A stretch of DNA of 64,000 bases from Clavibacter sp. VKM Ac-2872 (GCF_015351105.1 NZ_JADKRR010000001.1:186001-250000); one strand, 5' to 3'. Positions 13,919-24,983 are shown, counted from the first letter of the stretch. The notes: generated by a model not told the origin, from the letters alone. A program made the numbers and translations.

Positions 13919-15442
13919 ATGACCGACGCCCGCCCCGCACCCGACGCCCGGATCGCCATCGACCGCACCGCGGTCGTCGCCCCCGTCAACCGCCGCACCT
14001 TCGGCTCGTTCGTCGAGCACCTCGGCCGCTGCGTGTACGACGGCATCTACGAGCCGGGCCACCCCACCGCCACGGCCGACGGCTTCCGCGGCGACGTCGT
14101 CGACCTCGTCAAGGAGCTCGGCACGAGCACCATCCGCTACCCCGGCGGCAACTTCGTCTCCGGCTACCGCTGGGAGGACGGCGTCGGCCCGCGCGCCGAG
14201 CGCCCGAAGCGCCTCGACCTCGCCTGGCACTCGCTCGAGACCAACGAGGTCGGCCTCGACGAGTTCGCGCGCTGGTGCGAGCTCACCGGCAGCGAGCTGA
14301 TGATGGCCGTCAACCTCGGCACGCGCGGCGTGCTCGAGGCCCTCGACATCCTCGAGTACGCCAACCACCCGGGCGGCACCGCCCTCTCCGACCAGCGCAT
14401 CGCCAACGGATCGCCGGAGCCCTACGGCGTCAAGATGTGGTGCCTCGGCAATGAGATGGACGGCCCGTGGCAGGTCGGCCACATGACGGCCGACGACTAC
14501 GGCAAGCTCGCGAACCGCACCGCCGGCGCCATGAAGATGGTGGACCCGACGCTCGAGCTCGTCGCGTGCGGCAGCAGCGGATCCGGCATGCCGACCTTCG
14601 GCGAGTGGGAGCGCATCGTGCTCGAGCACGCGTACGACAACGTCGACTTCATCTCCGCCCACGCCTACTACCAGGAGCGCAAGGGCGACCTCGGCAGCTT
14701 CCTCGCCTCGTCGCTCGACATGGAGTACTTCATCCGCACGGTCGTCGCGTCGGCCGACCAGGTCAAGTACCGCCGCAAGAGCGACAAGACCATCAACATC
14801 TCCTTCGACGAGTGGAACGTCTGGTACCTCGACGAGCACCAGGAGTCCGGCGTCATCACGGAGGGCTGGCCCTACGCGCCCCACCTGCTCGAGGACGTCT
14901 ACTCGGTCGCGGATGCGGTCGTGCTCGGCAACCTCATGATCACGCTGCTCAAGCACAGCGACCGCGTCACGTCGGCCAGCCTGGCGCAGCTCGTGAACGT
15001 GATCGCGCCGATCATGACGGAGACCGGCGGCGGCGCCTGGCGCCAGACCACGTTCTTCCCGTTCTCGGTCACGAGCCGTCTCGCGCAGGGCGAGGTGCTG
15101 AAGCCGCGCATCGACGTGGGCACGTACGAGACCGAGGTGCACGGCACCGCGCCGCTCGTCGACTCCGTCGCGACCTTCGACGAGACCACCGGCCGCGCGG
15201 CGGTCTTCCTCGTGAACCGCAGCTTGTCGGACGCGCTCACGGTCGAGATCGACGTCGCCGGCCTCGCCGTCTCCGAGGTGCTCGAGGCCGTCGGGATCCA
15301 CGACGAGGACGTCTACGCGAAGAACACGTTCGCGGACCGCGAGCGCGTGGGCCTCACGGCGAACTCGTCGGCGTCGCTCGCCGACGGCACCCTCACGATC
15401 ACGCTGCCGCCCGTGTCGTGGACGGCCGTGTCGCTCGGCTAG
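13919..15442 (+). CDS. abfA: Alpha-L-arabinofuranosidase, glycoside hydrolase family 51
   Basis: A 507-residue cytoplasmic enzyme. The family blocks are intact: RTFGSFVEHLGRCVYDGIYEP at the N-terminus, TIRYPGGNFVSGYRWEDG, acid/base Glu179 in KMWCLGNEMDGPW, the EWERIVLEHAYDNVDFIS stretch, and nucleophile Glu298 in NISFDEWNVWY. It releases arabinofuranose from arabinan, arabinoxylan or their oligomers by a retaining mechanism. AAGGA lies about 8 bases before the chosen ATG. Transcribed alone from a strong promoter with a LacI operator, it should be induced by arabinose-containing sugars. It fits a diet of plant cell wall. Confidence 0.92.
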   Translation: MTDARPAPDARIAIDRTAVVAPVNRRTFGSFVEHLGRCVYDGIYEPGHPTATADGFRGDVVDLVKELGTSTIRYPGGNFVSGYRWEDGVGPRAERPKRLDLAWHSLETNEVGLDEFARWCELTGSELMMAVNLGTRGVLEALDILEYANHPGGTALSDQRIANGSPEPYGVKMWCLGNEMDGPWQVGHMTADDYGKLANRTAGAMKMVDPTLELVACGSSGSGMPTFGEWERIVLEHAYDNVDFISAHAYYQERKGDLGSFLASSLDMEYFIRTVVASADQVKYRRKSDKTINISFDEWNVWYLDEHQESGVITEGWPYAPHLLEDVYSVADAVVLGNLMITLLKHSDRVTSASLAQLVNVIAPIMTETGGGAWRQTTFFPFSVTSRLAQGEVLKPRIDVGTYETEVHGTAPLVDSVATFDETTGRAAVFLVNRSLSDALTVEIDVAGLAVSEVLEAVGIHDEDVYAKNTFADRERVGLTANSSASLADGTLTITLPPVSWTAVSLG

Positions 15443-15510
15443 CCGCCGCCCGCTCCATCACGCGCCCGTCGCGCCGCACCCGCGGCCGGCGGGCGTCGTG
15501 CTGTCCGCTG

Positions 15511-15858
15511 TCAGCGCCCGTCGCGCCCGCGGTAGAGCGTCATCAGCGTGGCCGAGATGCGGCCGCCCGGGCCGAGCCGGTGGCCGTTCGCCTCGAGCCA
15601 CGCGCGGGCGGCGGCGCGCTCGCCGGTCGGGGCGGAGCCGGCGGCGCCGGCTGCGGGGCGCGCGGGCTCGTCGTGGATCGGCGTGATCGTCACGGTCGTG
15701 CGCCGCCCGGCCGCGACGTACGGCGCGAGCGCGGCGCGGAGGGCGCGGGCGCCGGCGGGGTCGAGGTCGATCTCGTGCACGTCGCCGTCGAGGCCGAAGC
15801 GCACCGTCTCGGTCGTGGCGTCGCGCTCGGCGTCGCGCGGATCCACGTCGTCGGTCAT
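15511..15858 (-). CDS. lsr2: Lsr2-family nucleoid protein, divergent
   Basis: A 115-residue protein. The N-terminal half (TTETVRFGLDGDVHEIDLDPAGARALRAALAPYV) matches the Lsr2 dimerisation domain. After a Pro/Ala linker, the C-terminal half (ARAWLEANGHRLGPGGRISATLMTLY) matches the small helix-turn DNA-binding domain. In classical Lsr2 the AT-hook-like RGR inserts into the minor groove of AT-rich DNA; here the aligned residues are GGR, so binding may be weaker or altered. GAGGAGG precedes the ATG at ideal distance. Lsr2 silences AT-rich, often acquired, genes. It diverges from the CobW-type gene. Confidence 0.75.
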   Translation of the reverse strand: MTDDVDPRDAERDATTETVRFGLDGDVHEIDLDPAGARALRAALAPYVAAGRRTTVTITPIHDEPARPAAGAAGSAPTGERAAARAWLEANGHRLGPGGRISATLMTLYRGRDGR

Positions 15859-15928
15859 GCCGCCTCCTCGGGCTCTCGATCCCCTCCGGCAGCCTAGGTC
15901 GCCGCGACGACATCGCCCGCGGCGTTGA

Positions 15929-15943
15929 TGAGAACGATTCTCT
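15929..15943. promoter_or_regulatory. Zur-like box before the CobW-type gene
   Basis: TGAGAACGATTCTCT contains the palindrome GAGAA-CGA-TTCTC and follows the Fur-family 7-1-7 layout. It ends 3 bases upstream of the candidate -10 TAGGCT, so binding would block transcription. Genes for CobW/COG0523 proteins are classical members of Zur regulons. It shares TGAGAA with the box between the NRPS and salicylate-ligase genes. Confidence 0.7.
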
Positions 15944-15945
15944 TC

Positions 15946-15951
15946 TAGGCT
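15946..15951 (+). promoter_or_regulatory. Candidate -10 hexamer (leaderless CobW-type gene)
   Basis: TAGGCT with exactly six bases to the ATG; it lies immediately downstream of the Zur-like box. Confidence 0.5.
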
Positions 15952-15957
15952 GGGCGG

Positions 15958-17031
15958 ATGGATCCCCACCGCGATGCCCGTCCGTCCGTCACCCGCGGCG
16001 GCCTCGCCGTCACCCTCGTCTCCGCGAGCGACCTCGACGCCGCGGCGCGCGTCGCGGCGGCCGCCGTCGGCGCCCCCGCCTCGGCCCCGCCCGCCGTGGT
16101 CGAGGCACCGGGCGGCGACAGCGGCGACCTCGGCGCGGACATCGCCGACGGCCTCATCGCGGACGCCGACGACGGGCGCACGGGGCTCGCGGTCGTGGCG
16201 CTCGAGCCGGCCGCGGATCCGCTCGAGGTCGCGCTGGTGCTGGAGCACGTGGTCGAGGCGCGGCATCCCGGATCCACGCACATCGGCATCCTCGACGTGG
16301 TCGCGGTCTCCTCCGTCGCGGAGATCCTCGAGCTGCTGCTCGACCCGGGCCGCGCCGACGCGACCCCGTTCGACGCGGCCGAGCGGCTGGCCGGGCGGCT
16401 CGAGTGCGCGAGCGTCGTGGTGCTCGACGACCTGGACGCCGATCATCCCGACCCCGACGCCCGCCGCGCCGTCGCCCTGCTCGCGCACCTGGCCCCGGAT
16501 GCCCGCGTGATCGCCACGGCCGACCGGCGCGCGCTCGTGCCGACGCCCCTCCGCATCGGGCGGCAGCGCGCCCGGCGGCTCGCCGCGGGCATGGGCTGGC
16601 AGGTCGCGCTCGCGGGCGAGGCCGCGCCCACGACCGCCGACGGGATGGGCGTGCACGTCTTCCGCGACCCGCGCCCGTTCCACCCCGGGCGCCTGCACAC
16701 GGCCGTCGCGCACGACCTCGTGCCGGGCCCGGTCGGCCGCATCGTCCGCTCGCGCGGGCTGGTGCGCCTCGCGACCCGGCCCGCGACCGTCGGATCCTGG
16801 GCGACCGCGGGCGACGTGCTCAGCCTCGACCCGACCGCCATGCGCAGCTGGGACCCCGACTCTCCCGCCGGCCAGGAGATCGCGTTCGTCGGCGAGCACC
16901 TCGACGGCGCCCTGCTCGACGGGATCCTCGGGGCCTGCCTCCTCGGGGCCGACGAGCTCGTGGCGGGACCGGATGCGTGGCACGGCTACGCGGATCCGTT
17001 CCCGGTCTGGGGCACCGAGCACCGGCACTGA
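15958..17031 (+). CDS. CobW/COG0523-like protein lacking the GTPase P-loop
   Basis: A 357-residue protein. The C-terminal third has the CobW_C signature: FRDPRPFHPGRLHTAV near residue 238, then RSRGLVRLATRP and the late QEIAFVGEHLDGALLDGIL. In normal family members the N-terminus holds a GxxGxGKT loop, a CxCC zinc motif and an NKxD motif. Here it starts VTLVSASDLDAAARVAAA and none of these can be seen, though a Rossmann-like pattern (CASVVVLDDLDADHPDPDARRAV) remains. COG0523 proteins act as metal chaperones or, in mycobacteria, remodel ribosomes under zinc starvation. A P-loop-less version suggests a binding or scaffolding role rather than GTP-driven transfer. The Zur-like box upstream supports expression in zinc limitation. 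Confidence 0.75.
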   Translation: MDPHRDARPSVTRGGLAVTLVSASDLDAAARVAAAAVGAPASAPPAVVEAPGGDSGDLGADIADGLIADADDGRTGLAVVALEPAADPLEVALVLEHVVEARHPGSTHIGILDVVAVSSVAEILELLLDPGRADATPFDAAERLAGRLECASVVVLDDLDADHPDPDARRAVALLAHLAPDARVIATADRRALVPTPLRIGRQRARRLAAGMGWQVALAGEAAPTTADGMGVHVFRDPRPFHPGRLHTAVAHDLVPGPVGRIVRSRGLVRLATRPATVGSWATAGDVLSLDPTAMRSWDPDSPAGQEIAFVGEHLDGALLDGILGACLLGADELVAGPDAWHGYADPFPVWGTEHRH

Positions 17032-17068
17032 GCCGGGGGCCGCGCGGCACGAGGCGCGCGGCCGGCTC
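17030..17068 (+). terminator. Hairpin after the CobW-type gene
   Basis: Arms GAGCCGGGGGCCGCGC (17030-17045) and GCGCGCGGCCGGCTC (17054-17068) pair with a small bulge around 8 bases. The first arm overlaps the stop codon. The rest of the spacer to the next gene holds nothing more that I can support. Confidence 0.5.
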
Positions 17069-17212
17069 CCGGCGGGGCTCCTGGGGAGGGCCGCGGTCGC
17101 GCGCGGGTGGCGCGTGCGATGGTCGATGCTCCCGCTCGGCGGCCGTCACCGGTGCCGCCGGCTCCCGCGGGCCCACCGGCTCCGCCCACCTCCGAAGGAG
17201 CGCTGACTCCCC

Positions 17213-18397
17213 ATGTCCACGACCGAGGCGCCCCGGCGCATCCTCTTCTCCTTCGCCCGCGGCCGGGGTCACCTCGGTCCGATGCTGCCCCTCGCGCGCG
17301 CGGCCCGGGCGGCCGGTCACGAGACCGCCCTCTGCGGCGCGCGGTCGGTCGTGCGCGACCAGACCGGCTTCGACCACCTCCATCCGCGCGAGGTGTCGAC
17401 GATGCCGTCGACGGCCACCCCCGCCTGGGGAGAAGGGGAGACCGGGATCCTCACGCCCGTCACCTCCTCCGGCCTCCTGGCGAACATCGCGCCGTACTTC
17501 CTCGGCGACAGCGGCCGCGAGGCGCGCGACGCCGTCGTCGGGATCGCCACCGCGTGGGCGGCGGACGTCGTGATCTGCGACGGGCAGGACTTCGGGGCGA
17601 TGGTCGCGGCGGAGCTCTCCGGGCTCCCGTGCGTCGTGGTGGAGGCGTTCGCGACCGCGCCCGACGCGTGGCTCGAGCGGTTCCGCGAGCCGATGCAGGC
17701 GTTCCGGGCGGAGGCCGGCCTGGAGCCGGATCCGGAGCTGCGCGGGGTGCACGGCGCCCTCACGGTGGTGCCGTTCCCGCCCGCGCTCCGCGGCGATCGC
17801 GATGCCCGGGGCCCGATGACGCGCATGCGGCCCGACGCGCCGCCGTCGCGCAGCGACCACCCCGCCGTCGCCTGGCTCGAGGCCGGTGACGAGCCGCACC
17901 GCGTCTACGCGACGCTCGGCACCGTCTTCAACCGGGCGTCCGGCGACCTCCTGCCGCGGATCATCGCGGCGCTCGAGTCGCTGCCGGTGCGCGCGCTCGT
18001 CACCACGGGGCCCGAGATCGACCCGGCGGGGTTCCGCACGGGCAGCCCCCGCGTCCGCGTCGAGCGGTACGTGCCCCAGGACGACGTGCTCGACGCGGTC
18101 GACCTCGTCGTGACGCACGGGGGATCCGGCACCATGACGCAGGCGCTCTCCCACGGCGTGCCCTTGCTCATGCTGCCGCTCGGCGCCGACCACCTGCCGA
18201 ACTCCGAGCGGGTGCGGGATCTGGGCGCGGGCGAGATGCTCGACGCGCGGGCGACGCCGGCGGAGCTCGCCGCGCGGATCCGGCACCTGCTCGGCGACGC
18301 GTCCGCGCGCGCGGGTGCCGCCGCGGTGGCCGAGGAGATGCGGGCGCTGCCGTCGCCCGCCGATGTCGTGCGGCGCATCGAGGCGCTCGTGCGCTGA
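17213..18397 (+). CDS. GT1-type glycosyltransferase (MGT/UGT fold)
   Basis: A 394-residue protein with the two-Rossmann GT-B layout. The N-terminal acceptor domain begins RRILFSFARGRGHLGPMLPLARAARAAGH. The C-terminal nucleotide-sugar domain contains VERYVPQDDVLDAVDLVVTHGGSGTMTQALSHGVP, where HGGSGT is the donor-binding motif of the UGT/MGT family. AAGGAG precedes the ATG. It probably transfers a sugar from a nucleotide donor to a lipid, macrolide or other small acceptor. The acceptor cannot be inferred. The next gene, an FAD oxidoreductase, has its own weak -10 and may be independent. Confidence 0.85.
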   Translation: MSTTEAPRRILFSFARGRGHLGPMLPLARAARAAGHETALCGARSVVRDQTGFDHLHPREVSTMPSTATPAWGEGETGILTPVTSSGLLANIAPYFLGDSGREARDAVVGIATAWAADVVICDGQDFGAMVAAELSGLPCVVVEAFATAPDAWLERFREPMQAFRAEAGLEPDPELRGVHGALTVVPFPPALRGDRDARGPMTRMRPDAPPSRSDHPAVAWLEAGDEPHRVYATLGTVFNRASGDLLPRIIAALESLPVRALVTTGPEIDPAGFRTGSPRVRVERYVPQDDVLDAVDLVVTHGGSGTMTQALSHGVPLLMLPLGADHLPNSERVRDLGAGEMLDARATPAELAARIRHLLGDASARAGAAAVAEEMRALPSPADVVRRIEALVR

Positions 18398-18464
18398 GGC
18401 GGATCGCGCGCGCACCGGTCTTGCGCATCCCGCAAGGTGCCGTGCGCCCGGCGCTGCGAGCGTC

Positions 18465-18470
18465 GAGGCT
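18465..18470 (+). promoter_or_regulatory. Candidate -10 hexamer (leaderless oxidoreductase)
   Basis: GAGGCT, a weak -10, six bases before the ATG. The spacing matches the other leaderless candidates. Confidence 0.3.
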
Positions 18471-18476
18471 GTCCCC

Positions 18477-19472
18477 ATGGACATCGCACAGGGGATCATC
18501 GGCGGGCGCGAGTGGGACGCGGTCGTCATCGGCGGCGGGGTCGCGGGATCGAGCGCGGCGCTCATGCTCGCGCGGGCCCGCCGGAGCGTGCTCGTCGTGG
18601 ACGCGGGCCAGCCCCGCAACGCCGTCGCCGCGCACATGCACGGCGTGCTCGGCCACGACGGGACGCCGCCGCGGCAGCTCCTCGCCGCGGGGCGCCGCGA
18701 GATCGAGGGCTACGGCGGCGTCGTGGTCGACGGCCGGGTGGAGGCGGTCGTCGCGCTCGACGACCCTGCCGGCCCGCGCTTCCGCGTGACCCTCGACGGC
18801 GGCGTCGAGGTCACGGCCCGCCGCGTGATCCTCGCGACCGGCCTCGCCGACGTCCTGCCCGAGATCCCCGGCCTCGCCGCGCACTGGGGCGCGGGCGTGG
18901 TCGTCTGCCCGTACTGCGACGGCTACGAGGTGCGCGACCGCCGCATCGGCGTGCTCGCGACCGGACCCGGCAGCCTCCACCACGTGCAGATGCTGCGGCA
19001 GTGGTCGGCCGACATCACCTTCCTCGTCGCGGGCGGCACGGCGGAGGGCGCGCCCCTCGCGATCGACGCCGCCGCGCGTGCGGGGATCGACGCCCGCGGC
19101 ATCCGCGTCGAGGAGGCCGCGGTCGTCCGCGTGCTCGGCGAACGCGGCGCGCTGGAGGGCGTGGAGCTCGCCGACGGCCGGATCCTCCCGCTCGACTCGC
19201 TCTTCGCGATGCCCGGCGTCGCGCCCCGCGACGGCATGGCCCGCGCGCTCGGCGCCGCGACGGAGGGCACGCCCTGGGGGCCGTTCGTCGCGGTGGATCC
19301 GATGGGCCGCACGAGCGTCCCCGGCCTCCTCGTCGCGGGCAACGCCGCCAGCGCCTCCGCGAACGTGCCGGTCGCGATGGCGGCCGGCACGATGGCAGGC
19401 GCGATGGCGAACGCCGACCTGGTCACGGAGGACGTGGCGATGGCGGTGGCGGGCATCCCGGCGCTCGCCTAG
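18477..19472 (+). CDS. Thioredoxin-reductase-like FAD oxidoreductase
   Basis: A 331-residue flavoprotein. The FAD loop is DAVVIGGGVAGSSAALMLARA (GxGxxG near residue 20). The redox pair is CPYC in VVCPYCDGYEVRDR near residue 145, and the NADP-domain loop that follows (VLATGPGSLHHV) is degenerate. GNAASASANVPVAMAAGTMAG near the C-terminus is the second FAD contact, in place of the usual GD. Proteins of this group are related to TrxB but often lack a thioredoxin partner; some, like HlmI and GliT, oxidise dithiols of secondary metabolites. No such pathway is adjacent, so the substrate is open. Confidence 0.85.
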   Translation: MDIAQGIIGGREWDAVVIGGGVAGSSAALMLARARRSVLVVDAGQPRNAVAAHMHGVLGHDGTPPRQLLAAGRREIEGYGGVVVDGRVEAVVALDDPAGPRFRVTLDGGVEVTARRVILATGLADVLPEIPGLAAHWGAGVVVCPYCDGYEVRDRRIGVLATGPGSLHHVQMLRQWSADITFLVAGGTAEGAPLAIDAAARAGIDARGIRVEEAAVVRVLGERGALEGVELADGRILPLDSLFAMPGVAPRDGMARALGAATEGTPWGPFVAVDPMGRTSVPGLLVAGNAASASANVPVAMAAGTMAGAMANADLVTEDVAMAVAGIPALA

Positions 19473-19567
19473 CCCGGCGCCCGCCCGGCCCGTCGCCCGC
19501 CCGGCCCGTGCCACCGGGTCGATGGCGTGGCGGGATGCCCCTCCTCGTCGACCGGATCGGACGTGCC

Positions 19568-20461
19568 ATGCTCACGGGTCACAGCGCCTTCCCCTTCACC
19601 CCGCTGCGTGACGGCGCCGTCGACGAGGTCGCGTACGCCGGTCTGGTCGAGCGGCTGGCCGCCGCCGGGGTCGACTCCATCACCGCGCTCGGGTCGACGG
19701 GCTCCTACATGTACCTCGACCGGGAGGAGCGGCGGCGCGTCGCCGTCGCCGCCGTGCGGCACGCGGGCCCCGTGCCGGTCGTCGTGGGCATCGGGGCGCT
19801 GCGGACGGCCGACGTCCTGGCGCTCGCGGAGGACGCGCAGGAGGCGGGCGCCCGCGCGGTCCTCCTGGCGCCCGTCACGTACCAGGCGCTCACGGACGAC
19901 GAGGTGCTCGGCCTGTACGAGGACGTCACCGCCGCCCTGTCCGTGCCCCTCGTCGTCTACGACAACCCGGGCACCACGCACGTGCGGTTCACGCCGGGCC
20001 TCTACGCCGCCATCGCCCGGCTCCCGCACGTGGCGTCCCTCAAGATCCCCGGCGTCCCGCTCGAACCCGACGCGGCGGCCGCGCACGTGCGGGCGATCCG
20101 CGACCGGATCCCCGACTCGGTCACGGTGGGCGTCTCCGGAGACGCGCGGGGCGCGGCCGGCATGATCGCGGGCTGCGACGCCTGGTACTCCGCCGTCGGC
20201 GGCACCCTCCCCGGCCCGGTGTCGGCGATCACCCGCGCAGCGCGGGCCGGCGATCACGCGGGCGCACGCGCGGAGTCGGATCGGCTGCTGCCGCTGTGGG
20301 ACCTGATCGCCGCCCACGGCAGCTACCGCGTGGTCGCCGCGATCGCCGCGCACCTCGGCCTCGTCGGCGACGATCCGCTCCCGCGACCCGTCCGCGGCCT
20401 CGGGCCGGACGCCCGAGCGCGCGTCGCCGACGTCGTGGAGACCCTGCGCCTCGCGGAGTGA
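19568..20461 (+). CDS. Dihydrodipicolinate synthase/N-acetylneuraminate lyase family aldolase
   Basis: A 297-residue (beta/alpha)8 barrel. The start [15 protein letters not shown] matches the family's usual N-terminus, so I chose this ATG over one 11 codons upstream. [14 protein letters not shown] is the pyruvate carboxylate-binding GTTGE variant. The catalytic tyrosine lies in VVYDNPGTT, and the Schiff-base lysine in VASLKIPG near residue 160. It condenses or cleaves a keto acid with an aldehyde. The changed GSTGS loop argues against true DapA in lysine synthesis and for a catabolic aldolase such as a sugar-acid or keto-deoxy acid lyase. Its neighbours do not define the pathway. Confidence 0.85.
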   Translation: MLTGHSAFPFTPLRDGAVDEVAYAGLVERLAAAGVDSITALGSTGSYMYLDREERRRVAVAAVRHAGPVPVVVGIGALRTADVLALAEDAQEAGARAVLLAPVTYQALTDDEVLGLYEDVTAALSVPLVVYDNPGTTHVRFTPGLYAAIARLPHVASLKIPGVPLEPDAAAAHVRAIRDRIPDSVTVGVSGDARGAAGMIAGCDAWYSAVGGTLPGPVSAITRAARAGDHAGARAESDRLLPLWDLIAAHGSYRVVAAIAAHLGLVGDDPLPRPVRGLGPDARARVADVVETLRLAE

Positions 20462-20499
20462 CCTCCGCCCGGTGGCGCTGAGCCGGATCCGGCAGTAAA

Positions 20500-20520
20500 C
20501 TTGAGCCTGCACGACTCAAG
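20500..20520. promoter_or_regulatory. HAIR element (HspR operator) before clpB
   Basis: CTTGAGC (20500-20506), seven bases, then ACTCAAG (20514-20520). This matches the HspR-associated inverted repeat consensus CTTGAGT-N7-ACTCAAG in 13 of 14 positions. A TAAACT -10 (20496-20501) overlaps its first half, so HspR would occlude the promoter. HspR represses clpB and dnaK operons in Streptomyces and mycobacteria. Confidence 0.88.
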
Positions 20521-20539
20521 TACGACAGAGGGGAACGCA

Positions 20540-22732
<2,193 letters not shown>

Positions 22733-22740
22733 TCCCCGTG

Positions 22741-22780
22741 CGGCCCGTCGCGCGCCCCTCCCGGGACGCGCGGCGGGCCG
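22741..22780. terminator. Bidirectional hairpin between clpB and alpha-galactosidase genes
   Basis: Arms CGGCCCGTCGCGCG (22741-22754) and CGCGCGGCGGGCCG (22767-22780) pair at 13 of 14 positions around a 12-base loop. It sits between convergent genes and could serve both. Confidence 0.65.
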
Positions 22781-22799
22781 TCGTCGTGTCCGGCCGGGA

Positions 22800-24983
22800 T
22801 CAGACCGCCGTCACCCGCAGGATCGCGATCGACTCGGGCAGCATCAGCGGCGCGTGCAGGCCCGAGGCGGCCAGCGCGCGGCCGGTCAGCTCGACGCCGT
22901 CCCACCAGGCGGGCGCCGTGAAGCCCGGCTCGGGGGTGCCGACGCGCACCGGCTCCACGCGGTAGCGGCGCACGGGATCCAGGCCAGGCAGCAGGAACCG
23001 GCCGCGCGGGGAGACCTCGGAGCGGCCGATGGAGGCGAGGAAGAACAGCGCGGAAGCGGCGTCCGATGCGACCGCGCCGTAGACCAGCAGGGTCGGGTCG
23101 CTCTCGTCCGCGCGGACGACCGTGCCCGTGTGCATCAGCGCGCGCTCCTCCTTGTAGAGGGCGATCCACGCGGCGAGGTCCGCGTTCTCCTCGTCGGTGG
23201 CCTGCGCCAGGTCCCACTCGATGCCGAGGTGGCCGAAGAGCGCCGAGCCCGCGCGGAACGCCAGGCGGTGCGCGCGGCCGGTGGTGTGGCTGACGCCGGA
23301 CGCGATGTGCGATCCGAGCAGCTCCGGCGGGAGGAGCTGCATGGTCCAGCGCATCATCTGCTGGCGGTCGAGAGGGTCGATGCAGTCGGAGACCCACACG
23401 CGGTCGGTGCGCTCGAGCACGCCGAGGTCGACGCGGGACCCGCCCGACGAGCACGACTCGATCTCGAGGCCGGGGAAGCGGGCCTTCAGCTCGTCCATGA
23501 GGCGGTACGCGGCGAGCGTCTGCAGGTGCACGCCCGCCTCGCCGCGCGGCGCGATGCCGGCGTCGACGAGGTCGCGGTTGTGGTCCCACTTGATGTAGGC
23601 GATGTCGTTCTCGGACAGGATCGCCGTCATCCGCTCGAGCACGTGGTCGTACGCCTCGGGGATCGCGAGGTCGAGCACCTGCTGGTCGCGGGCGCGCACG
23701 GGGAGGCGGTGGCCGGTGGCCATGATCCACTCCGGGTGGGCGCGCGCGACGTCGGAGTCCTCGTTGACCATCTCGGGCTCGAACCAGATGCCGAACTCCA
23801 TGCCGAGGCCCGTGACGTGGTCGATGATCGGGCCGAGGCCGTCCGGCCAGACGTCCTCGTCGACGTACCAGTCGCCGAGGCCCGCGTGGTCGTCGCGGCG
23901 GTGGCGGAACCAGCCGTCGTCGAGCACGTAGCGCTCGACGCCGAGGGCCGCGGCGCGATCCGCGAGGTCGGTCAGGCGCGCGAGGTCGTGGTCGAAGTAG
24001 ACGGCCTCCCACACGTTGATCGTCATGGGCCGATCGCGGCGCGGGTGCGTGTCGCGGGCACGCAGGTGGCGGTGGAAGCGGGCGGCCTGGTCGTCGAGGC
24101 CGTGGCCGTACGCGGCGTAGACCCACGGGCTCGCGTAGGCCTCGCCCTGCGCGAGGCGCACCTCGCCGGGCAGCAGCAGCTCGCCGCCGCCGATCACCTG
24201 GCGGCCGGTGGAGAGGCGCTCGGCGTAGTGGCGGTGGTTGCCGCTGAACGCGACGTGGACGCCGCGGACCTCGCCCTGCCGGAAGCCGAAGCCCGGCGTG
24301 CCGACGGAGAGGAGCGTCGCGGCGTCGGGGCCGGTGCGGCCCTTGCGGCCCTCGCGCTCGTGGATCCCGACCACGAGCTCGCGGCGCTGCGGCGTGCGCT
24401 CGAGACCCCAGCGCCCGGCGAAGTCGAGGATCTCGCGGGCCTCGGCCGGGAGCGGCAGCGCGAGCGTGACGCCGCCGACGGAGTAGGTCCCCTCGCCCAG
24501 GTTCGTGACCTCGGCGCGCGTGCGGACGAGGCCGGACGCGAGCAGCTCGATGTCGAGCGCGAGGCCCAGGCCCGCGACCTCGTCGACCGCGTCGACGTGC
24601 ACGAGCGCGGGGCCGGCGGACGCTGCTCCTGGACGGCCGTCGACGCCGGCGGGGAGCGGATCGCCGTCGACGGTCGCCGCGGTGACGCGGAACAGCGGCG
24701 ACCAGTCGGCGCCGTCGCGGTGGCCCTCGAGGCCGGGCTTGCCGGTCCACGACGTGTGGGCCTCGGGGAGGATCGCGAGGCGGATGGGGTCGTCGGCGAC
24801 GCTGCCCGCGATCGGCTCGACGGCCGCGAGCGCCAGGGTCGCGAGGTCGTCCGCGGTCGTCTCGCCGAGGTCGGCGCCCCAGTGCACGACGGCCGGCAGG
24901 CGGCCCTCCGTGAGGTCGAGCACCAGCGAGACGCCGGACGCCCGGAGGTGGAGGAGGGCGGACGGGACGGCGGTGTCGGGCAT
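22800..24983 (-). CDS. Alpha-galactosidase, glycoside hydrolase family 36
   Basis: A 727-residue enzyme with an N-terminal beta-supersandwich, then the catalytic barrel from about residue 320 (RPMTINVWEAVYFDHD, YVLDDGWFRHRRDD). The nucleophile Asp is in YIKWDHNRD (about residue 465). The acid/base Asp is in VWVSDCIDP (about 532), following the ESCSSGGSRVD block. A beta-sandwich C-terminal domain ends the protein. It removes terminal alpha-galactose from raffinose-family sugars or galactomannan by a retaining mechanism. There is no signal peptide, so it acts inside the cell. GAGGAG precedes the ATG. Confidence 0.93.
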   Translation of the reverse strand: MPDTAVPSALLHLRASGVSLVLDLTEGRLPAVVHWGADLGETTADDLATLALAAVEPIAGSVADDPIRLAILPEAHTSWTGKPGLEGHRDGADWSPLFRVTAATVDGDPLPAGVDGRPGAASAGPALVHVDAVDEVAGLGLALDIELLASGLVRTRAEVTNLGEGTYSVGGVTLALPLPAEAREILDFAGRWGLERTPQRRELVVGIHEREGRKGRTGPDAATLLSVGTPGFGFRQGEVRGVHVAFSGNHRHYAERLSTGRQVIGGGELLLPGEVRLAQGEAYASPWVYAAYGHGLDDQAARFHRHLRARDTHPRRDRPMTINVWEAVYFDHDLARLTDLADRAAALGVERYVLDDGWFRHRRDDHAGLGDWYVDEDVWPDGLGPIIDHVTGLGMEFGIWFEPEMVNEDSDVARAHPEWIMATGHRLPVRARDQQVLDLAIPEAYDHVLERMTAILSENDIAYIKWDHNRDLVDAGIAPRGEAGVHLQTLAAYRLMDELKARFPGLEIESCSSGGSRVDLGVLERTDRVWVSDCIDPLDRQQMMRWTMQLLPPELLGSHIASGVSHTTGRAHRLAFRAGSALFGHLGIEWDLAQATDEENADLAAWIALYKEERALMHTGTVVRADESDPTLLVYGAVASDAASALFFLASIGRSEVSPRGRFLLPGLDPVRRYRVEPVRVGTPEPGFTAPAWWDGVELTGRALAASGLHAPLMLPESIAILRVTAV

